DNA of 56,156 bases from Pseudomonas sp. 10-1B (GCF_000935045.1 NZ_JYKS01000057.1:1-56156); one strand, 5' to 3'. Numbered from the stretch's first letter, positions 1 to 8,884 are shown. A program made the numbers and translations. The notes: a model not told the origin generated them from the letters alone.

Positions 1-30
1 AACCACAGCGTTCAGGATCTGTGGAGGTCC

Positions 31-72
31 TGTGGGAGCTGGCTTGCCGGCGATGGGCTGCAGAGCAGCCCC
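31..72. repeat. single REP element
   Basis: P. putida-type REP: a GTGGGAGCTGGCTTGCCGGC core followed by a GGGCTGCAGAGCAGCCC stem. It lies just downstream of the TetR gene and has no partner inside the window. Confidence 0.75.
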
Positions 73-82
73 ACTGGCCCTG

Positions 83-694
83 TCAGGCCACCTCAGGCTC
101 ACAGCCCTTGAGTACCATGCGGATGATGGTCTCGGCCGCCGCGTCATAATCGCTGTCGGCCAGCTTGGCCTTGCCGGTCACTGCAGAAATCTGCCAGTCG
201 AAATCGGCATAGGTCTGGGTCGCCGCCCAGATGCTGAACATCAGGTGATGCGCGTCCACATGGGCGATCTGCCCGCGGTCGATCCAGCGCTGGATGCACT
301 CGATGTTGTGCCGAGCCTGTTCGTTCAACTGCTCCACCTGGTTCGGTGACAGGTGCGGGGCGCCGTGCATGATCTCGCTGGCGAATACCTTGGAGGCATG
401 CGGCAGGTCGCGTGAGATGCGGATCTTCGAGCGAATGTACGCGCTCAGCACTTCCTTCGGATCGCCGTCGGCATTGAATGGCGTCGAGGCCTGCATGATC
501 GGCGCGATGATGCTCTCCAGGACCTCGCGGTAGAGGTTGTCCTTGGATTTGAAGTAGTAATACACGTTCGGCTTGGGCAGGCCGGCCTTGGCCGCGATAT
601 CGCTGGTCTTGGTGGCGGCGAAGCCCTTGTCGGCGAATTCCTCGCTGGCCGCGCGCAGGATCAGTTCCTTGTTGCGCTCGCGAATGGTGCTCAT
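83..694 (-). CDS. TetR-family transcriptional regulator, RutR-like
   Basis: This is a DNA-binding repressor or activator of about 203 aa. Residues 10-55 form a TetR helix-turn-helix (FADKGFAATKTSDIAAKAGL, then YYYFKSKDNLY). The C-terminal half resembles E. coli RutR/YcdC (SRDLPHASKVFASEI, HHLMFSIWAATQTYADF), the pyrimidine/purine-responsive regulator. I chose the ATG at 694 because AGGAAG lies upstream and the protein then begins MSTIRERNKE; the upstream extension is not TetR-like. It opens a purine-catabolic neighbourhood, and dyads matching the RutR site geometry occur upstream of three nearby transport/catabolic genes, so control of those genes is a reasonable inference. The ligand is unknown. 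The family call is firm; calling it the RutR orthologue is not. Confidence 0.85.
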   Translation of the reverse strand: MSTIRERNKELILRAASEEFADKGFAATKTSDIAAKAGLPKPNVYYYFKSKDNLYREVLESIIAPIMQASTPFNADGDPKEVLSAYIRSKIRISRDLPHASKVFASEIMHGAPHLSPNQVEQLNEQARHNIECIQRWIDRGQIAHVDAHHLMFSIWAATQTYADFDWQISAVTGKAKLADSDYDAAAETIIRMVLKGCEPEVA

Positions 695-826
695 GGTCAG
701 GGATCTTCCTCGTGTCTGGCCACCTCTAAGAGGGATCGGGCATGGTAGCACCGCGCTCGACGGGCGCTCAAGGCAGCGGCTTTGGGCTAGAATCCGAGGC
801 ACTCACTCATCTGGATGCAGGCAAAT

Positions 827-1741
827 ATGGCAGGAAGCAGTCTACTGGTGCTGATCGACGACATCGCCACGGTGCTCGATGACGTCTCGGTAATGACCAA
901 GGTGGCGGCGAAAAAGACCGCGGGCGTGCTGGGCGACGACCTGGCGCTGAACGCCCAGCAGGTCACTGGCGTGCGTGCCGAGCGCGAAATCCCGGTGGTG
1001 TGGGCGGTGGCCAAGGGCTCGATGGTGAACAAGGCCATCCTGGTGCCGGCGGCGCTGCTGATCAGTGCGTTCATCCCTTGGGCGGTGACGCCGTTGCTGA
1101 TGCTTGGTGGTGCCTACCTGTGCTTCGAGGGCTTCGAGAAACTGGCGCACAAGTTCTTGCACAGCAAGGCTGAGGATGAGGCCGAGCATGAAGCGCGCAA
1201 GGAGGCAGTGGCCGATACCAATATCGACCTGGTGGCCTTCGAGAAAACCAAGATCAAGGGCGCGGTACGTACCGACTTCATCCTTTCGGCGGAAATCATC
1301 GCCATCACTCTGGGCACTGTGGCCGATGCGCCGCTGACTCAGCAGATCATCGTGTTGTCGGGGATAGCCATTGTCATGACCATCGGTGTCTACGGGCTGG
1401 TGGGCGGAATCGTCAAGCTGGATGACCTGGGGTTGTGGATGACCCAAAAGGCGTCACGCCTGGCCCAGGCGTTCGGTAACGGCATTCTGCGGGCAGCGCC
1501 GTACATGATGAAGAGCCTGTCCGTGATTGGTACGGCGGCCATGTTCCTGGTGGGCGGCGGGATTCTGGTGCATGGCATCGGGCCGCTGCATCATGCCATC
1601 GAAGCGTTCAGCGCAGGGCGTGGTGGGGCGTTGACCGGGGCGCTGCTCAACGGCCTGGCCGGGGTGGTGGCAGGTGCCGTGGTACTGGCAGTGGTGGCGG
1701 TTGCCGGGAAGTTGTGGCGGGCTCTGCGGCCAGCGGCCTGA
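827..1741 (+). CDS. DUF808 family inner-membrane protein (YedI-like)
   Basis: About 304 aa beginning MAGSSLLVLIDDIATVLDDV, which matches the usual start of the YedI/DUF808 family; an ATG 12 nt upstream is in frame but less likely. The N-terminal soluble part contains KKTAGVLGDDLALNAQQVTG. At least four hydrophobic segments follow (around 75-100, 150-200 and 225-300), with GGAYLCFEGFEKLAHK between them. The family has no established function. It is divergent from the TetR gene, with a 132-nt shared intergenic region. A perfect CCGGGGC/GCCCCGG hairpin follows the stop. Confidence 0.85.
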   Translation: MAGSSLLVLIDDIATVLDDVSVMTKVAAKKTAGVLGDDLALNAQQVTGVRAEREIPVVWAVAKGSMVNKAILVPAALLISAFIPWAVTPLLMLGGAYLCFEGFEKLAHKFLHSKAEDEAEHEARKEAVADTNIDLVAFEKTKIKGAVRTDFILSAEIIAITLGTVADAPLTQQIIVLSGIAIVMTIGVYGLVGGIVKLDDLGLWMTQKASRLAQAFGNGILRAAPYMMKSLSVIGTAAMFLVGGGILVHGIGPLHHAIEAFSAGRGGALTGALLNGLAGVVAGAVVLAVVAVAGKLWRALRPAA

Positions 1742-1750
1742 GTTGTATGG

Positions 1751-1767
1751 CCGGGGCTTTGCCCCGG
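1751..1767 (+). terminator. possible terminator hairpin after DUF808 gene
   Basis: Perfect 7-bp stem CCGGGGC-TTT-GCCCCGG ten bases after the stop codon. No T-run follows, and it merges into a REP pair, so termination is only possible. Confidence 0.4.
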
Positions 1768-1856
1768 TTCGCGGGCTTGCCCGCTCCCACAGTACAGTGA
1801 ATGTCCTGAACCTGTGGGAGCGGGCAAGCCCGCGAATGGGCCGCAGCGCGGCCCCT
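1763..1856. repeat. inverted REP pair
   Basis: Two REP elements face each other (TTCGCGGGCTTGCCCGCTCC and its complement further on) between two convergent genes. Confidence 0.85.
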
Positions 1857-1864
1857 TGCTCAGG

Positions 1865-2647
1865 TCAGAAGTGAACCTTGACCAGGAAGCTCATGGTGTT
1901 CTGGTCGGTGGTGAAGGCATCGCTGTCCTTGATGCCATACTTGTTTTTCCAGTAGTCGTACTCGATACCTACGTACAGCTGCTTCTCGCCCAGGTGCAAC
2001 GCCTTGCCCAGGTCATACTTGACCTGCGGGTTGAAGTGCAGGTTGGCCTGGTAGGTGCCACGGCGGTTCTCGTCGTTGTCCACCACCCAGTCCATGAAAC
2101 CATCGATCAGCACGTCGGACGAACCGACCGGGATGGTGTACGACCACACCGGGGTGATCTGCCACACGTTGTCACCCGGGCGGCTGCCGTCGGTAGTGCG
2201 CTGGTAGAAGTTCAGCTGGAAGTAGTCGAAACCGGGGATGGCCAGGTCGAAGCCGGGGCCGATCAGGTAGGACTCGGTATCACCCTCGCCAAACTCGTAG
2301 GTCATGGCCAGCAGCACGTCCTTGATCGGGCCGAACTCCAGCTTCTGGTCGAAGATCTTGCCGAACGACAGGCGCGGGCTGATCTCGCCGTAATAGGTGT
2401 TGGGGCCGTTGTTGGCGTCCTTCTTGCCCTGGTAGAAGATCTTGTCGACGAAGATGAAGTTATCGCCGTACTTCCAGCCGTCGGCGTGCTCGAAGGTGAC
2501 GGTTTGCTGGATTTCAGGGTTGACCTTGAAGTTCTTGCCCCACAGGTAGGTCAGGCTGTTGTTCTGCCATTGCAGCAGGTCGCCAGCGAAGGTGGTGCCG
2601 CAGGCCAGCAGGCCGCCGGCGAGGATCAGGCTATTGATGGTACGCAT
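1865..2647 (-). CDS. Tsx/OmpK-like outer-membrane channel protein (copy 1)
   Basis: About 260 aa with a Sec signal peptide (MRTINSLILAGGLLACGTTFAG) and then an all-beta sequence rich in aromatic strands. It ends in an outer-membrane C-terminus (FLVKVHF, terminal Phe). Blocks such as TYYGEISPRLSFGKIF and KDVLLAMTYEFGEGD place it in the nucleoside-specific channel (Tsx/OmpK) family. The start at 2647 has GGGAG upstream; the longer reading frame is not signal-like. A close paralogue lies directly upstream, and a urate/xanthine-type permease follows that, so uptake of nucleosides or purine bases across the outer membrane is inferred. A RutR-type dyad lies 213 bp upstream. Confidence 0.85.
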   Translation of the reverse strand: MRTINSLILAGGLLACGTTFAGDLLQWQNNSLTYLWGKNFKVNPEIQQTVTFEHADGWKYGDNFIFVDKIFYQGKKDANNGPNTYYGEISPRLSFGKIFDQKLEFGPIKDVLLAMTYEFGEGDTESYLIGPGFDLAIPGFDYFQLNFYQRTTDGSRPGDNVWQITPVWSYTIPVGSSDVLIDGFMDWVVDNDENRRGTYQANLHFNPQVKYDLGKALHLGEKQLYVGIEYDYWKNKYGIKDSDAFTTDQNTMSFLVKVHF

Positions 2648-2859
2648 TGCGAGTGTCGCTCCCTTGGTTGATCTGTTGTCAGCGCTCTGTGTAGGCGCTT
2701 TTTTGTCTTTCGAGTCAGCTTTTTTCGATAGGCCATAGCTGTTTGGCAAGGGTTGAGCCAACTTTTCCGGGTTGGCAAAACGTTCCTGCTCGACTTCGTT
2801 CTGAACGGATGAAAAGGGTCTTTCAGGCTGGCAACACGTTGGCCAACCGCCCGAATTCA

Positions 2860-2875
2860 TTGACTGAGCGGTCAG
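2860..2875. promoter_or_regulatory. RutR-like dyad upstream of Tsx-like gene
   Basis: TTGACTGAGCGGTCAG has the 16-bp spacing of the known E. coli RutR consensus (TTGACCA-NN-TGGTCAA). The same geometry recurs at 12194 and 20321. Assignment to a regulator is inference. Confidence 0.45.
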
Positions 2876-2999
2876 TAAACGCAGGCAGAATCCTTTCTGC
2901 CCTGATCGAGGGGGCGCGCAGATTACTGGCTTGCGCGCCGGGCCTCAAGCGCTCCGTCCTGGAGCGTGGTGCTACGAACTTGTGCGTTTGGTCAGCTTA

Positions 3000-3785
3000 T
3001 TAGAAGTGCACCTTGATCAGGGCACTGGCGACGCTCTGGTTGCTGTCCAGGTTGCCGCGGCTGTCGATACCGTACTTGTCCTTCCAGTAGCTGTACTCGA
3101 AGCCCACGTAGAGCTGCTTGGCACCCAGGCTCAGCGCCTTGCCCAGGTCGTACTTGACCTGCGGGTTGAAGTGCAGGTTGGCGTGATAGGTGCCGCGGCG
3201 GGTCCGGTCGTTGTCGGTGACCCAGTCCATGTAACCGTCGATCAGAATGTCGGATTTGCCCACAGGAATGGTGTACGACCAGCCGGGGGTGATCTGCCAG
3301 ACATTGTCACCGGGGCGGCTGCCCTCGGTGTTGCGCACGTAGAAGTTGAGGGTGAAGTAGTTGAAGCCGGGGATATCCAGGTCGAAGCCAGGGCCGATCA
3401 GGTAGGCCTCGTTGTCGCCCTCGCCACGCTCGTAGGTCATGGCCAGCAGCACGTCCTTGATCGGGCCGAAGGCCAGCTTCTGGTCGAATATCTTGCCGAA
3501 CGACAGGCGCGGGCTGAATTCACCGTAGTAGGTGGTGCCGCCTTTGCTGGCGTCGGGTTTGCCGTTGTAGAAGATCTTGTCGACGAACATGAAGGTGTCG
3601 CCGTACTTCCATTTGTTGGCGTGCTCGAAGGTCACCGTCTGCTGGATGCTGGGGTTGACCTTGAAGTCCTTGCCATACAGGTAGGTCAGGCTTTCGCCGT
3701 GCCACAGCAGCCATTCGCCGGCGTGGGCGGGGAGAGTGGCCAGCAGGCTGCTGCCCAGCAAGAGGGACGAGGTGATGCGTTTCAT
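3000..3785 (-). CDS. Tsx/OmpK-like outer-membrane channel protein (copy 2)
   Basis: About 261 aa, plainly paralogous to the protein encoded at 1865-2647 over its whole length: GKDFKVNPSIQQTVTFEHAN, YYGEFSPRLSFGKIFDQKL, DVLLAMTYERGEGD and terminal SALIKVHF. It has its own signal peptide (MKRITSSLLLGSSLLATLPA followed by HAG). The ATG at 3785 gives a clean signal peptide. It lies between the first copy and the NCS2 permease on the same strand, 134 nt downstream of the permease stop. Two copies may differ in substrate (base versus nucleoside), which the sequence cannot decide. Confidence 0.85.
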   Translation of the reverse strand: MKRITSSLLLGSSLLATLPAHAGEWLLWHGESLTYLYGKDFKVNPSIQQTVTFEHANKWKYGDTFMFVDKIFYNGKPDASKGGTTYYGEFSPRLSFGKIFDQKLAFGPIKDVLLAMTYERGEGDNEAYLIGPGFDLDIPGFNYFTLNFYVRNTEGSRPGDNVWQITPGWSYTIPVGKSDILIDGYMDWVTDNDRTRRGTYHANLHFNPQVKYDLGKALSLGAKQLYVGFEYSYWKDKYGIDSRGNLDSNQSVASALIKVHF

Positions 3786-3921
3786 GTTGTGGTTCCCGGA
3801 CTTATTGTTTTTGTAGGGTTTTTTTGGCGCACAGGCGCCCCGGGCGGCCCATTCCGGCGGGCCGACGGTGTCGCGTTTACGGCGAGGCGAGGCAGGGGCG
3901 GCGTTGCGCCGCCCCCTTGGC

Positions 3922-5277
3922 TCAATGTTGGTGACAGGCGTTGTTATGTGCCGCGCGGTCGGCGCCACCGAGGATGTTGAACAACACGTTCAACACCAAG
4001 GCACTGACCGTAGCCATGGCGATGCCACTGTGGGTGATGGGTTCCATCCACTGCGGCATCTGCGCGAAGAACTCCGGACGTACCACGGGGATCAGGCCGA
4101 AGCCGACGCTCACCGCCACCAGCAACTGGTTGCGGCGGTCGCCGATGTCCGCCTCCTGGAGAATCTTGATCCCGGTGGCGGTGACCATGCCGAACATGGC
4201 GATGGACGCGCCGCCCAGTACCGCAGGCGGGATCGAGGCAATCAGGAAGGCCGCCTTGGGCAGCAGGCTGAGCAGGATCAGCAGCGCGCCGGCCACGATG
4301 GTGACGTAGCGGCAGCGCACCCCGGTCATCTGCACCAGGCCGATGTTCTGGGCGAACGAGGAGTGGGTGAAGGTGTTGAAGAAGCCGGCGATGAACGACG
4401 CGCCGGCATCGCACAGCAGGCCGCGGCGCAGCATGCCTGGTGTGACTTCGCGATCGGTCACCTTGCCCAGGGCCAGGAACATGCCGGTGGACTCGACGAA
4501 GATGATCACCACCACCAGGCACATGGACAGGATCGGTGCCAGGCTGAAAGTCGGCATGCCGAAGTGCAGTGGGGTCACCACTTGCAGCCACGGCGCGTCG
4601 TTCAGGCCCGACAGGTCGACCATGCCGATGGAACCGGCCAGGATGTAGCCCAGGCCCATGCCCACCAGCACCGAAACGTTGACCCAGAAGCCGCGCATGA
4701 AGCGGTTGATCAGCAGGATTACCGCCAGCACCAGGCCGGCTACCAGCAGGTAGATCGGTGAGCCGAAGCTGTCTGCTTCATGCCCGCCACCAGCCCAGTT
4801 GACCGCCACCGGGAACAGTGACAGGCCGATCGAGGTGATCACCGTACCGGTGACCAGTGGCGGGAAGAAGCGTACGACCTTGGACATGAACGGCGCGATC
4901 AGCATGCCGAAGAAGCCGGCGGCGATGGTCGCGCCGAAGATCCCCTGCAGGCCCACGCCGGGCATGCCGGCCATGGCTACCATGCTGCCGACGGCGGCGA
5001 AACTGGCACCCATCATCACCGGCATGCGGATGCCCACCGGGCCGATACCGAACGACTGGACGATGGTGGCGACGCCGGCGACCAGCAGGTCGGCGTTGAT
5101 CAGGAAAGCGACTTCTTCACGGGACAACCCGGCGGCCTGGCCGATGATCAACGGCACGGCGATGGCGCCGCCGTACATCAGCAGAACGTGTTGCAGGCCA
5201 ACCAGGATCAGTTGGAACAAGGGCAGAGGCTCTCGCGGCGGCGCAATGGGGATATACGCCTTGCGTGACTCGGACAT
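3922..5277 (-). CDS. NCS2-family urate/xanthine:cation symporter
   Basis: About 451 aa with 12-14 hydrophobic segments. It carries the NAT/NCS2 signatures: the QH motif in TM1 (LQHVLLMYGGAIAVPL) and the signature QNIGLVQMTG in the second half. FVESTGMFLALGKVTDREVT corresponds to the TM8 substrate-binding region. The family imports oxidised purines or uracil with a proton or Na+. The downstream Tsx-like channels and upstream PuuD make urate or xanthine the best guess; the exact substrate is not readable. The ATG at 5277 has AGGTG upstream. The 3' end was probably once close to the following channel gene. Confidence 0.9.
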   Translation of the reverse strand: MSESRKAYIPIAPPREPLPLFQLILVGLQHVLLMYGGAIAVPLIIGQAAGLSREEVAFLINADLLVAGVATIVQSFGIGPVGIRMPVMMGASFAAVGSMVAMAGMPGVGLQGIFGATIAAGFFGMLIAPFMSKVVRFFPPLVTGTVITSIGLSLFPVAVNWAGGGHEADSFGSPIYLLVAGLVLAVILLINRFMRGFWVNVSVLVGMGLGYILAGSIGMVDLSGLNDAPWLQVVTPLHFGMPTFSLAPILSMCLVVVIIFVESTGMFLALGKVTDREVTPGMLRRGLLCDAGASFIAGFFNTFTHSSFAQNIGLVQMTGVRCRYVTIVAGALLILLSLLPKAAFLIASIPPAVLGGASIAMFGMVTATGIKILQEADIGDRRNQLLVAVSVGFGLIPVVRPEFFAQMPQWMEPITHSGIAMATVSALVLNVLFNILGGADRAAHNNACHQH

Positions 5278-5310
5278 GCAGCACCTCGAGTTTTGTTTTT
5301 ATTCTCGGAT

Positions 5311-5398
5311 CCAAGCGGCAAGCTCCAGGCGGCAAGCTTCAAGTAAAAGCTTGGTTTTCCGCGTTGGAGCCTGACGCTCGATGCTTGCTTGTTACGTA
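5311..5398. repeat. AAGC-rich intergenic repeat
   Basis: Iterated GCGGCAAGCT units and their complements (GCTTGCTTG) form an imperfect palindromic mosaic typical of Pseudomonas intergenic regions, upstream of the permease gene. Confidence 0.4.
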
Positions 5399-5424
5399 AC
5401 ACATGGAGCTTGAGGGCGGATTTA

Positions 5425-5458
5425 CCGGCCTCTTCGCGGGCAAGCCCGCTCCTACAGG
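5425..5458. repeat. single REP element
   Basis: CCGGCCTCTTCGCGGGCAAG followed by CCCGCTCCTACAGG: the classic 35-bp P. putida REP in the form with CTCCTACAGG. Confidence 0.9.
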
Positions 5459-5501
5459 GGAGGGTGGTCCCCCTTGGCGCGGGTTGCCTGGCGAGGTGCT
5501 A

Positions 5502-6830
5502 TCAGTTGACCGGGGCGCCTTTGGCGATCCAGTCGCCGACGAGCTTGCGCTCTTCGGTGGTCATCTGGGTGATGTTGCCCAGCGGCATGATCTGGCTGGC
5601 GACCGCTTGCGCTTGAATGCGCGCGGCCTGGGCCTGGATCTGCTGCGGGGTGTCGAACATCACGCCGGCAGGCGCGGCGCTGAACAGTGGGCTGGTCGGC
5701 TTGGACGAGTGGCACACGGTGCAGCGTTCCTGGATGACATTGTGGATCTTGTCGAAGCTGTCGCCGCCAGCCTTGGCCGTGGCCTGGGCAGGGGCTTCAG
5801 CCGGCGCGGCAGGTGCTTCGGCAGCCTTGGCTACGTCCTCGGCACGCTGCTCGGCAGCGGTCTTGCCACCGACAGCGGTAGCAGGCAACGGCTGGTACTC
5901 GATCTGCGCCGCAGCTTGCTCTGGGCTGACTGCCATCGGTTTCGGACCGGTGACGTAGGCCAGGCAGATCATCGCCAGGGCGCCGACCGGCAGGGTCCAG
6001 GCGTACTTGTTGCTGTCGTGGCGGGTGTTGAAGTAGTGGCGGATCAGCACCGCGGCTACTGCAATGCCAGCCAGGATCAGCCAGTTGTACTGGCTACCGT
6101 AGGTGCTCGGGAAGTGGTTGCTGATCATGATGAACAGCACCGGCAGGGTGAAGTAGTTGTTGTGGCGCGAACGCAGCAGGCCTTTGGCCGGCAGTACCGG
6201 GTCGGGCGTCTGGTTGTTCTCGATCGCCGCCACCAGCTGGCGCTGGGCCGGCATGATGATGCGGAACACGTTACCGACCATGATGGTGCCGATGATCGCG
6301 CCGGTATGCAGGTACGCACCACGGCCGCTGAACACCAGGCTGAAGCCCCAGCACGCGGCGATGATCAGCACGAACAGCACACCACCGAGCAGCGCTGGCT
6401 TCTTGCCCAGGGGCGAGTCGCACAGGAAGTCATAGATGAACCAGCCGGCGATCAGCGAGCCGATACCGATGGCCACACCTTCGGCACCGCTCAGGGTGCT
6501 GCCAGGGGCCAGCAGGTACAGCGTCGGGTTCCAGTAGAACACCACGCACAGCAGGGCGATACCGGACATCCAGGTGAAGTAGGCTTCCCATTTGAACCAG
6601 TGCAGGTTTTCGGGCATTTTCGGTGGTGCGAGCTTGTATTTCTCCAGGTGGTAGATACCACCGCCGTGAATCGCCCAGAGATCACCCGACAACCCATCGC
6701 GCGGGTTGCTTCGGTTCAGGTGGTTCTCCAGCCAGACGAAGTAGAACGATGCACCGATCCAGGCTACACCGGTGATCATGTGAACCCAGCGAATGCTCAG
6801 GTTCAGCCATTCGTGAAGGTGTGCTTCCAC
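5502..6830 (-). CDS. puuD: membrane urate oxidase PuuD with C-terminal cytochrome c domain
   Basis: About 442 aa. The first ~310 residues are a DUF989 integral-membrane domain with eight or so hydrophobic segments, opening MEAHLHEWLNLSIRWVHMIT and containing HWFKWEAYFTW and SRHNNYFTLPVLFIMISNHF. An Ala-rich linker follows. The tail is a c-type cytochrome with CTVCH at about 370-374 and a likely axial Met in QIMPLGN. This family oxidises urate to 5-hydroxyisourate and passes electrons to the respiratory chain rather than to O2 as UOX does. Translation starts at GTG 6830 behind AAGAGG. It sits between allA and the NCS2 permease, in the urate pathway. Confidence 0.93.
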   Translation of the reverse strand: MEAHLHEWLNLSIRWVHMITGVAWIGASFYFVWLENHLNRSNPRDGLSGDLWAIHGGGIYHLEKYKLAPPKMPENLHWFKWEAYFTWMSGIALLCVVFYWNPTLYLLAPGSTLSGAEGVAIGIGSLIAGWFIYDFLCDSPLGKKPALLGGVLFVLIIAACWGFSLVFSGRGAYLHTGAIIGTIMVGNVFRIIMPAQRQLVAAIENNQTPDPVLPAKGLLRSRHNNYFTLPVLFIMISNHFPSTYGSQYNWLILAGIAVAAVLIRHYFNTRHDSNKYAWTLPVGALAMICLAYVTGPKPMAVSPEQAAAQIEYQPLPATAVGGKTAAEQRAEDVAKAAEAPAAPAEAPAQATAKAGGDSFDKIHNVIQERCTVCHSSKPTSPLFSAAPAGVMFDTPQQIQAQAARIQAQAVASQIMPLGNITQMTTEERKLVGDWIAKGAPVN

Positions 6831-6889
6831 AGTATGTACCTCTTGCCGGTCACCCGCTCGGGCGATGCCTTTGCATGACCGACCTTTTC

Positions 6890-7393
6890 TTATTGGTGGG
6901 GATTGAGGATCAGCATCTGTTCCTCGGTGAAGTAATGCTCGTCGCAGTTGTTGCCGGAACCACTGCGATCAACCACCAGGAAGTCATCCCGCTTTTCGAT
7001 CGTCAGCACCGGGTGGTGCCAGACGCCGCGATGGTAATTAACGCCCTGCCTGCCGTTACTGCGGAAGGCTCGGACCAAGCCTGATACAGGTGCATCGCCA
7101 ACCGGCGCGACCACGATCAGAAAGGGGTTGCCGAGCAGCGGGATGAAAGCCTGGCTGCCCAGCGGATGGCGTTCCAGCATGCGCACGGTCAGCGGCATGT
7201 CCAGCGCGTCGGCGCGGAAGATGCTGATGATCGCCTTGTCTTCAGGCTCGGCGGTTTCGACCGTGGCGAGCTTGTGGAAGCGCATGGTCGAGCCGTTGTT
7301 GATCATGAAGTGGTCGCTGCCATCGGTTTCGATCACGTCTCCGAAGGGGGCGAAGGCTTCTTTGGTCAGGGGCTCGATCATCAGGGTGCGCAT
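6890..7393 (-). CDS. allA: ureidoglycolate lyase AllA
   Basis: About 167 aa, the usual AllA length, cupin-like. Diagnostic segments are MIEPLTKEAFAPFGDVIE, INNGSTMRFHKLA and GVNYHRGVWHHPVL. The enzyme releases urea and glyoxylate from ureidoglycolate, the last ureide step. It is 49 nt downstream of uraD and 59 nt upstream of puuD, so probably in one transcript. What is odd is that the allantoicase gene, which many pseudomonads keep between uraD and allA, is missing here. The ATG at 7393 has an AGAGAG-type purine tract upstream. Confidence 0.92.
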   Translation of the reverse strand: MRTLMIEPLTKEAFAPFGDVIETDGSDHFMINNGSTMRFHKLATVETAEPEDKAIISIFRADALDMPLTVRMLERHPLGSQAFIPLLGNPFLIVVAPVGDAPVSGLVRAFRSNGRQGVNYHRGVWHHPVLTIEKRDDFLVVDRSGSGNNCDEHYFTEEQMLILNPHQ

Positions 7394-7442
7394 GCGGGTC
7401 TCTCTTATATGTTCGTTGTACTGAAAAAGATTCGGCTGTCGC

Positions 7443-7958
7443 TTACAGCTGCAGCAGGCGGAACAGGGCGATCAGGTTGATCTGCGCCAGGGCTTCCTTG
7501 AACTCGGCATCGGTATCGTTGTGGATGCGCTTTTCGAAGGAGGCGAGGATCTGATGCCGGTTGCTGCCTTTTACCGCCATGATGAACGGGAACTGGAACT
7601 TGGCCTTGTAGGCGTCGTTCAGCTCGGTAAAACGGGCGAACTCTTCGGCGGTGCACTGGTGAATACCGGCGCCGGCCTGTTCGTTGGTGCTCGATTCGGT
7701 CAGCTCGCCCTGGATGGCGGCCTTGCCGGCCAGGTCCGGGTGAGCGTTGATCAGCGCCAGCTGGTCGACGTGGTTGGCGCTGAGCAGAATGTCGCTCATG
7801 CGCTGGTGCAGCGCCTCGATCTCGTCCAGCTCGCCCAGTTGGCCCAGGTCGTAGGCTTTTTCGGCAACCCACGGCGAATGCTCGTAGATATCGGCGAAGG
7901 CCTTGACGAAGGCGTCACGGTCCAGGGCGGAAGGCTTGAGGGTGTTGAAGGCGGTCAT
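7443..7958 (-). CDS. uraD: OHCU decarboxylase UraD
   Basis: About 171 aa. It decarboxylates 2-oxo-4-hydroxy-4-carboxy-5-ureidoimidazoline to S-allantoin. The catalytic block LALINAHPDLAGKAA with its His, the Glu-rich STNEQAGAG segment and FPFIMAVKGSNRHQILASFE are all present. The start codon overlaps the stop of puuE by one base (TGATG), which implies translational coupling. Length is normal for the family. Confidence 0.94.
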   Translation of the reverse strand: MTAFNTLKPSALDRDAFVKAFADIYEHSPWVAEKAYDLGQLGELDEIEALHQRMSDILLSANHVDQLALINAHPDLAGKAAIQGELTESSTNEQAGAGIHQCTAEEFARFTELNDAYKAKFQFPFIMAVKGSNRHQILASFEKRIHNDTDAEFKEALAQINLIALFRLLQL

Positions 7959-8884
7959 CAGGCGTTCTCTTTCTTGTACGGGTGGGTGGTGTGCCAGTGG
8001 CGGGCGATGTCCACGCGACGGGCGAACCAGACCTGGTCATGGCTTTTGGCGTAGTCGACGAAGCGCTTCAGCGCGGCCAGGCGCGCCGGGCGGCCGACCA
8101 GGCGGCAGTGCAGGCCGATGGACAGCATCTTCGGTGCTTCGGCGCCTTCGGCGTACAGCACATCGAAGGCGTCCTTCAGGTACTGGAAGAACTGCTCGCC
8201 GCAGTTGAAGCCCTGTACCTGGGTGAAACGCATGTCGTTGGTGTCGAGGGTGTAGGGGATCACCAGGTGCGGCTTGCCGGTGGGGTTGTTCGGCTCCCAG
8301 TAGGGCAGGTCGTCGTCGTAGGTGTCGCTGTCGTACAGGAAACCACCTTCCTCCATTACCAGGCGGCGGGTGTTTGGGCCGGTACGGCCGGTGTACCAGC
8401 CCAGCGGGCGCTCGCCGGTGATTTCGGTGAGGATACGGATGGCTTCGAGCATGTGCTCGCGTTCCTGGGCCTCGTCCATGTACTGGTAGTCGATCCAGCG
8501 GTAGCCGTGGCTGCAGATTTCGTGGCCGGCTTCGACCATGGCGCGGATCACGTCGGGGTGGCGCTGGGCGGCCATGGCCACGGCGAAGATGGTCAGTGGC
8601 ACGCCGCTGTCCTTGAACAGCTTCAGCAGGCGCCACACGCCGGCACGGCTGCCGTATTCGTACAGCGACTCCATGCTCATGTTGCGTGCGCCCTGCAGCG
8701 GCTGGGCAGCGACCATCTCGGACAGGAAGGCTTCGGACTCCTTGTCACCGTGCAGGATGTTGCGTTCGCCACCTTCCTCATAGTTGAGGACGAAAGACAG
8801 CGCGATGCGAGCGTTGCCCGGCCATTGCGGGTGAGGAGGGTTGTTGCCGTAACCGATCAGGTCGCGAGGGTAGTCAGCGCTCAC
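7958..8884 (-). CDS. puuE: allantoinase PuuE (polysaccharide-deacetylase fold)
   Basis: About 308 aa of the metal-independent PuuE allantoinase type, which opens allantoin to allantoate. Readable blocks are YPRDLIGYGNNPPHPQWPGN, ALSFVLNYEEGGERN and GHEICSHGYRWIDYQYMDEA, typical of the NodB-like deacetylase fold, plus GWYTGRTGPNTRRLV. Translation starts at GTG 8884 behind AAGGAAG. It is the first gene of the leftward puuE-uraD-allA(-puuD) run. A perfect TTGTATACAA dyad lies 77 bp upstream. Confidence 0.93.
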   Translation of the reverse strand: MSADYPRDLIGYGNNPPHPQWPGNARIALSFVLNYEEGGERNILHGDKESEAFLSEMVAAQPLQGARNMSMESLYEYGSRAGVWRLLKLFKDSGVPLTIFAVAMAAQRHPDVIRAMVEAGHEICSHGYRWIDYQYMDEAQEREHMLEAIRILTEITGERPLGWYTGRTGPNTRRLVMEEGGFLYDSDTYDDDLPYWEPNNPTGKPHLVIPYTLDTNDMRFTQVQGFNCGEQFFQYLKDAFDVLYAEGAEAPKMLSIGLHCRLVGRPARLAALKRFVDYAKSHDQVWFARRVDIARHWHTTHPYKKENA

